Shown here piece by piece: positions 56,397 to 64,000 of a stretch of DNA of 64,000 bases. Origin of the DNA: Malachius bipustulatus (Eukaryota > Arthropoda > Insecta > Coleoptera > Melyridae); assembly GCA_910589415.1 (NCBI GenBank), contig OU342637.1:24093162-24157161 (forward strand). Reading direction: 5' to 3'. The notes below the pieces were generated by a model, which was given only the letters and a program-made list of their open reading frames with translations, had not been told where the DNA came from and did no database searches. A program made the position numbers and the translations under genes. Every line of letters begins with the position of its first letter. Within the stretch, counting starts at the first letter, position 1.

Positions 56397-57195
56397 TTAA
56401 TTCTTTATACAAATCTGGTCTAAAAGTAACCAGGTGGGCGTCCTCTGAACCTCTCTAGGCCTCCATTCGACTTTTTTTTTGGTCCACCTGTTGTCAGTTC
56501 TTCTGGCCACATGGCCTGCCCAATTCCACTTCAAACAGGCTATTCTCTCCACCGCATCTGTTATTCCTGTCATTCTACGTATGTTACATTTGGTATTTTG
56601 TCTTGTCGGCGCCATAAGTTAATTCCGGTAATATACATTGGTCGTACACTCTTCTCTTCAAACAAACAGGGATTTTAGATCTGAAGACATGGTAAAGCCT
56701 TTCGAAGCCGGCTCAAGTTAAACCTATTCTCCTGTTTATTTGCCAGGTCTGGTTATCTCTGCCAAAACGGATTTCATGTCCGAGGTATTTGTAGGAGTTA
56801 ACATCTTCGATACTCTCACCATTTACACATAAGTTTTTGCTTAGTACGAGATTGATCATGTATTGTGTTTTTAGTTTATTTATGCTCAAACCTACTTCAC
56901 TGAACGTTTTATCGAGATTTTCAAGCATTCTTTTGGAATCGTTGACGCGATCTGCTACTATTACAATGTCGACTTTTCAATTACCAAGCTTTTCTTCATC
57001 TATATTTATACGTTTATTGCGAAAATCGGTTTGCTTGAACATATTGTATTCTATCAGAGTATTAAAGAGCTTCGGTCAGATGACGTACCTACTCCTCTTT
57101 CTATATTAAATTCAGTGATGTTTTCGTGTAGTCTCACATATGCTTTTGCGTTGTCATATACGTGTTTTATGATTGTTATGTAGATACCTGTAGTC
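56397..57195 (-). pseudogene. RTE-type LINE reverse-transcriptase remnant
   Basis: Read on the minus strand from about 57195 the frames follow an RTE/BovB-like RT in order. IYITIIKHVYDNAKAYVRL comes first, then FNIERGV (usual R-G-V-R-Q-G-D). Next come PKLFNTLIEYNMF, FRNKRINIDEEKLG, a damaged FADD region (VDIVIVADRV), LDKTFSEVGLSINKLKTQYM and NSYKYLGHEIRF. After a gap, 56615-56397 gives RRMTGITDAVERIACLKWNW followed by AGHVARRTDNRW and VEWRPRE, the C-terminal block diagnostic of this group. The catalytic motif is destroyed and frameshifts are present. It is a dead 5'-truncated copy. Confidence 0.8.
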
Positions 57196-57216
57196 AATCC
57201 TACAGTCGGCTAAATT

Positions 57217-57835
57217 GGTTGTTTAACATGGGTCCGCAAAGGTAACGTTTTCGAGCAAAAAAAATTTCAGTTGTTTGACAAAGTCTCAGGAACCTTTCAA
57301 GATACAGAACACAATTTCTGTTACTTTTTTCGAACCAATTGAAAAAATGTTATGTGGCAGTGAATCAAATAATTTATTTTGTACACAACAAAAAACATGT
57401 TGCTACATGTTTTTCATCATAAAATGCTGTTTTACTCAAAGACAGTTCACATCAATGCTTTTGATCAAGAGTTGCTTTTCTACATATGTATATTTAGAAA
57501 AAATTAACAGTTTAACATGTGCTTTCACAATGCCAATTTTCCCCAAAGTGTCTTGGAAATTACGGGCAAAACAACTTCGAGCAACCCTAAAATCTCCGCC
57601 AATCTACAATAAACGAAATTACGGTAGAGATCAAAAAGTAATTAATGATAAGCTGTGTACAAAAGTTCAGTTTTATATCTCAAACGCTTCCTGAGATAAT
57701 ATCGTCAAAAAACTGAAAAAAAAATTTTGTATCTCGAAAATAATGAGTTTTTTAATGAACCTTTTTCTCAGAAGGCGCCAAGGAACCTTTCATTTTTCGA
57801 GATATGTTTTGAAACACCCTCTATATATCATTGTT
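57217..57835. repeat. Foldback repeat related to 8.8-9.15 kb
   Basis: The left end has TTTAACATGGGTCCGCAAAG and TTTTCGAG. The right end (57725-57830) has TATCTCGAAAAT, GCGCCAAGGAACC and TTTTGAAACACCCT. The 8.8-kb copy contains, in one arm, both this right-end set and the reverse complement of the left-end set, which shows the two ends here are an inverted pair. Confidence 0.6.
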
Positions 57836-58963
57836 TTTCATCCGGAATTTGATTCCCGTTGTTTTTCTTTTTGTACAGGATCATGTTCTGATATTTCTCC
57901 ATGATTTTATGTCTAAAAATTGCAATAATATTTTAAGTACTTAATTCTAAAGAACAAATAATGTAGAGAGAAAATCTGTTCAGCCCACAGCTTATCAAAG
58001 CACGCAATATTTACAAACAAAGCGGTGGTTAAGGGAATATTTCTCAGGTATACTCGTATAATATCTCTTTATGAGATTGCTCAAATGATACAGGAAGTAA
58101 ACTTAATATAAGTTGAGATTAAAATCAAACATACTCTGTAGCACTGTGGGTTAGCAGACTGAGGCTGTATATACACAGAGTTTACAATGTTCTACGAGGC
58201 ATGCCTTTTGGCTCCGAGAGGAGTTTAGAAACAGAGTTGAACAACAGTACACATACGAGAATACCTACTAGGTACATAGGGATCTTATAAACTGTACGTT
58301 TCTAAGCTTTATTGCTGGTGAGAACAATGGTAAATAGTGCTCACTGACGACTTGCCACACTCACCACTGTGTTTAGTGTTATGTAAACATTGTTAACAAA
58401 TTGTAACAGCTCGGTAATTATTTAGATGTGCCTTTTTCGGGCCAAATTGTGATTGTTTTCTGTTGTAATTAATTAACTCATTAATTATTGTTGTAGTCTG
58501 GATTCTACGTCGAAGCTACAATAACTACATTGTCTCTAGCCTCTCCAATTATTATTTGCATCACCCTGCTAGACCTTGAAAATACATACCCTTAATTAAT
58601 AATAAATAGAGTTAGCTCCAATTATCATATTAGAAAATTATTTCTGAATAATCTATAGTTATTTTTCATCTTGAAATTAAATTATTAAAATAGTTACGTT
58701 TGCAACTCTCCAAACGTTTTGGAAAAAGTGGAAAAAAAACACGAAAAACCGCGAAATTTTTTTCAGTTTTTGCTCCTGCCCCAATAGCTAGTAAAAGCTA
58801 AAGGCCATAATCATTAAAGAAGAAGCTTTTGCTCTGTATCTCCTAAGCTATGCATTTTTTGACAAAAACCATTATAAATGATTTTGAAGAGGTTTAAAAA
58901 CGTGTAACAATTTAGGCCCAACTGAAGCTATTTATGTCACTGAGTTACCGAATTACAGCACTT
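57836..58963. other. Noncoding stretch, nothing recognised
   Basis: AT-rich DNA with no recognisable coding region or repeat. Confidence 0.5.
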
Positions 58964-60586
58964 TGAAAATACACCATTTTTTTCAAAAAAGTGGTAATTT
59001 TTGTTTCAGACCTTCTTTAGACCAAAACTGCTGCTAAAAATTGATCCTATGAGTAGAACTCATGAAATAGAAGTTGTATTTTTTTTTGTGTGTGGTAATG
59101 AAAAACAAAGCATGCATTTAAAACACAGTGAAATGTATTTTATATTTAACATACCTAATTCAATAAAATTACAGTAATCAATTAATCAATAAAAAAAGAC
59201 ACATTCTCAACAAAATCGTCTCCTTGTTTTTTATGGCCCTGGGCCATCACTTTCGATGCACTCTTCAACAAGTAGGTCCTCCACTATAGGTGGCTCGTCG
59301 TCGTCGTCTTCTATAGGTAGGTACTCCAGTACTGGTCGATCGTCATGGTTATCTTGAGGATCATCATCGTCGTCCTCTTCGATTGATGGTAAGGGCAGCG
59401 TTCTGGCACGTTTCCCCAGAGCAGGTAACACACATCACAGAACATTTGAGCACTTCTTTCAGGCAAGTGCTGCCACATCTGCATCACTTCTTCTTGAATT
59501 TGCAAGAAAGGACTTTTAGGAGATCTAGGGGGCAGGGGCTTGCCGATTGGTAAAGGGGATGAGTTCAACCGAGCTTAATTCTCAACCCCAGTCGGGGGCT
59601 TTATTTTCCATCTCGAATCACTTTTGCACCTGCTGATATGTGCGATGTGATGATAGGGCGCAGCTTCTGTGGTTGGAGACAAACGGACCAGATTCGCTTT
59701 GGTGTTGGCTGCTGTCTTGACAAAAGTACGGAAGCATACATCATTGAAGGTGTCTGTCGTCTCGTCTCCTCCATATAGGGCAATTAGACACTTGTAGCTT
59801 TTAGGTGCCGGCTACAAAAAAAAAAGTTCTTGCAGTGTAGGTACAACGAAAACGGCTCAAGAACGAAAAGAGTCCAACGAAAAAAGATATTGAAAAAAGG
59901 CTTAAGTGCATATCCCTATTTCAAAATTTCTTGTTGTATCCTACTATATTGTTTAAATTTCTAAACAGGATGATAAAAATATGAAAAAATACGAGATTTA
60001 CATTATGAATTTAATTTGTATATGTCCCTCTAACGAGCCTGTTGCTCAACTGCGATGCGATAGAACTCAAAAGAAGTAATGTTCTGGGCCATCACCAGCT
60101 AGAGGCAGGGAACTTACCCGACCTTGATCCTCTCAAAATCCTGAAGTTTCTCAAGGAAATGGACTTGGAGAGGGTGCTTCACTAAAGGGATTCTACACCA
60201 AGCGAAGCACAGTAGAGGGGATACAATAGATCTTTTAGGTCGCAGTAACTTAATCACCCTCAAAAATACAAATGAAAAAACGAGCCTGTTAGAGATCCTT
60301 TTCAAAAACACAATATTATTAAAATCAAGGTACACATCCATAGTCGTCCGTCCCAGAAACTGTGAATAACCCTGTATAGGTTTTTTTTTATTTTGAGAGA
60401 ACTACACGAGGCGTACAGACTCCGCTTTGCGTTTAGTTTGAAGCTTATTAAATTTCCTACAACTTCGATTTATGAGTTCTACTTGTATGATCAATGGTTT
60501 AGCAACAATTTTGGTCTAAAGAAGGTCTAAAACTAAAATTTTCTCTTTTTTGAAAAAATTGCCTTGTTTCAAAAGTTCCGTATTTC
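58964..60586. mobile_element. Long-TIR element (~1.6 kb) with broken coding remnant
   Basis: Arms of about 125-130 bp at 58964-59088 and 60457-60586 are imperfect reverse complements. AGACCTTCTTTAGACCAAAA and GAGTAGAACTCAT-AA in the left arm pair with TTTTGGTCTAAAGAAGGTCT and TTATGAGTTCTACTTG in the right. Between them is a GC-richer stretch (59220-59800) with coding character on the minus strand. This fits a decayed DNA transposon or an element that captured a gene fragment. Target duplications were not found and the outer ends may extend further. Confidence 0.6.
59231..59783 (-). pseudogene. Broken ORF of an unassigned invertebrate element-associated protein
   Basis: One minus-strand frame from about 59800 reads YKCLIALYGGDETTDTFNDV, then FRTFVKTAANTKANLVRLSP and TTEAAPYHHIAHI. 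A frame change leads to SPLPIGKPLPPRSPKSPF and an acidic end (EEDDDDDPQD, then DDDDEPPIVEDLLVEE-C). The first part resembles a repeated, uncharacterised protein of arthropod genomes in which an L-P-P-T-x-x-A-x-x-H-x-x-R segment follows a Y-G-x-x-x-x-x-x-x-N-x-x-R-x-x-F segment. The resemblance is from memory and weak. At least one frameshift and stops break it. Confidence 0.35.
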
Positions 60587-62281
60587 AATAAATAGAAAAT
60601 AAATGTAGCTAAACAACACAATTCCTAAAAAAATTATATTTCTATTTCGATTCAATCCTTTAGGATATATCTCTTCCGAGATTTTCTTCTAAAAATCACA
60701 CGAACAAAAAACATTCTACGTCCAAGTAGCCGAAACAAGCCTCTTACATTTTCTCTCTATTTCTGAAGTAAAACTCCAAGAAAATAATCCAACCCTCGTT
60801 TTATCAGACGAAGTTGTAATAGGAAACTTTGAAATCGCATAGATGTTTGCGGGATTGGGATTTTAAACCGTTGCAAATAAAACGGTCAAGCTGAGAACAC
60901 CCTTTAAATATGCTCGTAGAGGTAAAGTGCATTATCGTGTTTGACTAAAGGTGCTCGTGAAACTGTAAGCTCGGCGCTGATACGTTCCTAGTCAAATTCA
61001 TTCCACCAACGAGAACAAATTCCCACTTTCTTTCACCGCTGATGGCTAAATCAATTTACCTTATCGCCCCAGAACCCTGAACAGTGACGGCTCGTCACTT
61101 GCATATGAATTAGTCATTACCTTTGAGAGAGCTCTAGCAACGAAGCAGAAATACATACAAACTGGATGAAAGTTTCATTGGTTTCATTGAATTTTATTAC
61201 TAATGACTGTTTTTTGAATTGATCAACAAGATTTAGGACACGCTCCAAAACTATGTGAAATAGTTTTGGATCTAAGCTAGAAAAGTAAATTAAACTAATG
61301 AAAATAGGAATAAGTCTGAAGAGATATTAAAACCAGGTAGTTGAATTTCTAGGTAGCATAATACCGAAGCTGCTATTATATTTTGAATAAAATAATGGAA
61401 AAAAAGGCAATTTTCTACGCGAGAGAATGTATTTGAAAGAATGAACTGAAAAAAATCTCTCCTAATAAAATTATTTAATTTGAGGTCATCTGATTGGACA
61501 CAACCAATCGGAACAACATTATACTGGTTGTAATACTGACAAAAAATTAATTGCAAAAAAAAATTATATCCGGATAACTCTCTAACATTGATAAATGCTC
61601 AAAAAATATTTTAGCAGCTTCCTGAAGCTTGATGGACACCATAGGCGGAGGTTTGCTTCCAAGCAACATGCTTTCGAAATCTGTTTTAAAATGTTTTTGA
61701 TTATTATTATCAATTTCCTTGGGATATTTTTTTAGCGCGGGCTGTGACGCAGCGGTTATTTATCCGCTTTTCTCGGTAAATTTCCATTTATCTCGAAAGC
61801 GGTGCATCGCATCAAAAGTTTAAAAGTATGCCTTTATACATATATAGCAATTTAATCAGGCAATCCGAAATAATGATTTAAAAAAAATAAAAAAACAGTT
61901 CAGAATTTTTTTACGAGACAAACGTGTCCTGTGACCCCGGATTCTAAGCCACTGGGTGCTTCGGTTATACCCACAATTTTTCCAAACACGGGTTGTTAAA
62001 TAAAACACCCGCATACAGAAATTTAAAATTATTGGTCCACTCTTTAGAAAAATAGGGACAAAAAAAAAAATCCTTTTCGCAGATTGACACTTAAACGCCC
62101 TCTATCTCGGTTGAAAAACATTTTCGGGAAAAATTTGAATTTTCTTAATATTGTAGCTTTATCTACAAGCGCTTCAATTTATGGTACTTACCACTGAATC
62201 ATCTTATGGATAAAGTTCAAAGGCACTTTCGTCGCGAGTTTATAATGGTTCAAGCCCCGGGAGAACTCAAAACCGGTATAA
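60587..62281. other. Noncoding stretch, nothing recognised
   Basis: 60800-61130 is less AT-rich and repeat-free. The rest is AT-rich with homopolymer runs. No gene is recognised. ATAA at 62278-62281 is the left target copy of the next element. Confidence 0.5.
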
Positions 62282-62765
62282 TAGTAGAGAGGGTCTAACT
62301 TTCGAACCGCCTTGGACTGGAGAATTTTTTTTTTATTTTTTTTTCATAAAGTTGGACCCCCTCTTCATTTTGGTGGCATTTTAAAAAATTTAATCGACGC
62401 CCTGGCGGAGAAATGTGCATGCGAAGACATCGGCAATGGGTTTTTTGCACATAACTCGCTTAATTCAACTCTGAGCATAGTAAATATTGACCGATTTAGA
62501 CCAGTCAAAGTTCAAATTACGCGTCTTCGAGAGCTCTTCATTTTTCGACAGGATATGTACTATGCTCAGAGTTGAATTAAGCGAGTTATGTGCAAAAAAC
62601 CCATTGCCGATGTCTTCGCATGCACATTTCTCCGCCAGGGCGTCGATTAAATTTTTGAAAATGCCACGAAAATGAAGAGGGGGTCCAACTTTATGAAAAA
62701 AAAAATCAAAGAAAATTCTCGAGTCCAAGGCGGATGGAGCCTTTTTTTGACAGACCCTCTCCACT
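62282..62765. mobile_element. 484-bp foldback transposon (family member 2, internally deleted)
   Basis: Starts TAGTAGAGAGGGTCTA and ends CAGACCCTCTCCACT, flanked by ATAA at 62278-62281 and 62766-62769. Arms match the outer ~230 bp of the 23986-25961 element (shared CGCCTTGGACT, AAAGTTGGACCCCCTC, GCATGCGAAGACATCGGC, CGCTTAATTCAACTCTGAG). They meet near 62525, so about 1.5 kb of inner sequence is missing. Opposed frames at 62312-62575 and 62465-62764 are mirror images of the arms, not genes. Confidence 0.9.
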
Positions 62766-64000
62766 ATAACAAGGGAGGTGGGATAGAGGCTTTGATAATA
62801 CAGGTAATGTCACCTCAAAGTTTAGTAGAGGTGGTTTACGGACGTAAGGTGGTGTTCAGGGTAAGCAAGAATCCCCAAAGTAATCTACGCTGTCAGATAA
62901 GCTATTCAAAGAAGTCCACAGCGATCAGCACTGAGACATTCAATGGCACTGCAGATTTCTGAAAGAAACTTACTAAGAATTCTGCAATCAGATTTGCACA
63001 GCGACCCATAAATTGCACAAAGTTGTTAGTTATCCCAAATTTCTTTCAATTGAATACTGTTTGTCCTTTAGGTCCTTTAGAGAGATCTTTGAAAACAGGT
63101 GATACCTATTACAGAATCATCATGCATTTATGTGAATCTGTGACAAACTGTCGTTCGCCGTTAAACCGAGATACATATCGCTCTGAAAATTTCAGGGGTC
63201 CTGAAACCGTTCTTGCAACAGGCCTTGGTTCCATGCTTTTAACAGATACCCTGTATAATAAAATTATATCACAATACTATTACTATAAAAGTGTAATTAT
63301 AATCCTAAGAAAAGCAATACTTTGGAAATGACTCTGATCAATTTTGCTTGAACTAAATCTTGTAGATAACTCCTGTAAGTTTTAGAAAAGAAGAATTAGA
63401 GGGGTTGCTTTTTTATTCAACGGTGCGATTTAAATTATTCGTTAGGCGTTTGAGTTGACCCAGTTCGAAATTTACTCAATCAACCGGACGTACTGTATAT
63501 AATTACTTGGAAAGAAAAGGTAAAATAAGAGTAAAAGTGATAAAAGCCGTTTAACAATGTCTTGTACATCGTTTCATTTCAATTTCGGCCAGTACGAATG
63601 GAACTCCAATTCACTGCAATCATTTCGTTGATCTCCGTACGTCAGACTAAAGATTAAAAGGCTTCAAAATCGGTTCCGGGATCTGTAAAGTCGTGGATAA
63701 TTAAGGTCGTAGGAACAGATTGAATCCGCACAAGTTAAATAGGAATTTCGAACGGGCGATGCGATCCCCGGAACGGAACGACTACTACTACTACAGTGGC
63801 AATTTTACGAGAATCTGGATAAATTTGAATCTGTAAAAGCACCATAAAATGAATCGGATGGCCGACATATTCACGGAATTGAATGTGTATAGTATGCGTT
63901 TTACGGCTGGTACTTGTAAAGCTCCCAAGATAGCACTCGCTCATCGCTACCGTATCTATGGATTTATCTATCTATTTATACGGCAAAGTAGAAACAGAGT
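62766..64000. other. Noncoding stretch to the window end
   Basis: A plus-strand 102-codon frame at 63023-63331 is unrecognised. From about 63540 onward the sequence is repeat-free and of higher complexity, with a short ACT repeat at 63780. Nothing specific can be supported. Confidence 0.45.

Overview
The window looks like intronic DNA from an insect: AT-rich, crowded with insect-type transposable elements, and containing one recognisable host exon. That exon (9257-9464, + strand) encodes the second half of an immunoglobulin domain of the DIP/lachesin-like neuronal cell-adhesion family. It is bounded by a clean 3' splice site (TTTTCAG) and 5' splice site (GTAAGT). I recognise no second exon, so the window probably spans parts of two introns, with at least 9.2 kb upstream and 54 kb downstream of the exon. 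The order of insect cannot be decided from what is here.

Layout. 1-9.2 kb: plain AT-rich DNA, a 15-bp-TIR element with a tyrosine-recombinase-like (Crypton-like) coding remnant, a TA-flanked MITE and several foldback repeats. 9.2-16.4 kb: the exon, then intron with two more inverted-repeat elements. 16.4-18.5 kb: a decayed LINE reverse-transcriptase gene split by a 1.06-kb LTR-like insertion. 18.5-23.6 kb: unique-looking DNA with islands of higher complexity that may be regulatory. 23.6-26.5 kb: a broken mariner-like transposase interrupted by a 1,976-bp foldback element with an exact AATT target duplication. 27.0-32.0 kb: a 4,951-bp LTR element with identical 256-bp LTRs, a GATG target duplication, no recognisable coding region and two tandem-repeat arrays. 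33.1-40.2 kb: three LINE remnants, one with a GC-rich triple repeat in its 3' part. 42.5-50.6 kb: an 8,102-bp Gypsy/errantivirus-type endogenous retrovirus on the minus strand (gag, pol, env, identical 381-bp LTRs, CTGT target duplication). 50.6-64 kb: foldback repeats, a canonical minimal hammerhead ribozyme motif with a decayed partner, an RTE-type LINE remnant, a long-TIR element carrying a broken ORF, and a second, internally deleted copy of the 24-kb foldback element.

How the parts relate. The errantivirus-like element is young (LTRs identical by eye) but defective. Most of RNase H is deleted, env has one in-frame stop, and the integrase D-to-E spacing is two residues short. Its gag-pol junction carries a perfect -1 slippery heptamer. 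Two nested insertions expose empty sites through the reading frame of the element that was hit. One of these, the mariner remnant, fixes the ends and 4-bp target duplication of a foldback family whose second member is at 62.3 kb. The most distinctive single object is the hammerhead ribozyme motif at 52.6 kb, of the short-stem-III type reported in Penelope-like elements.
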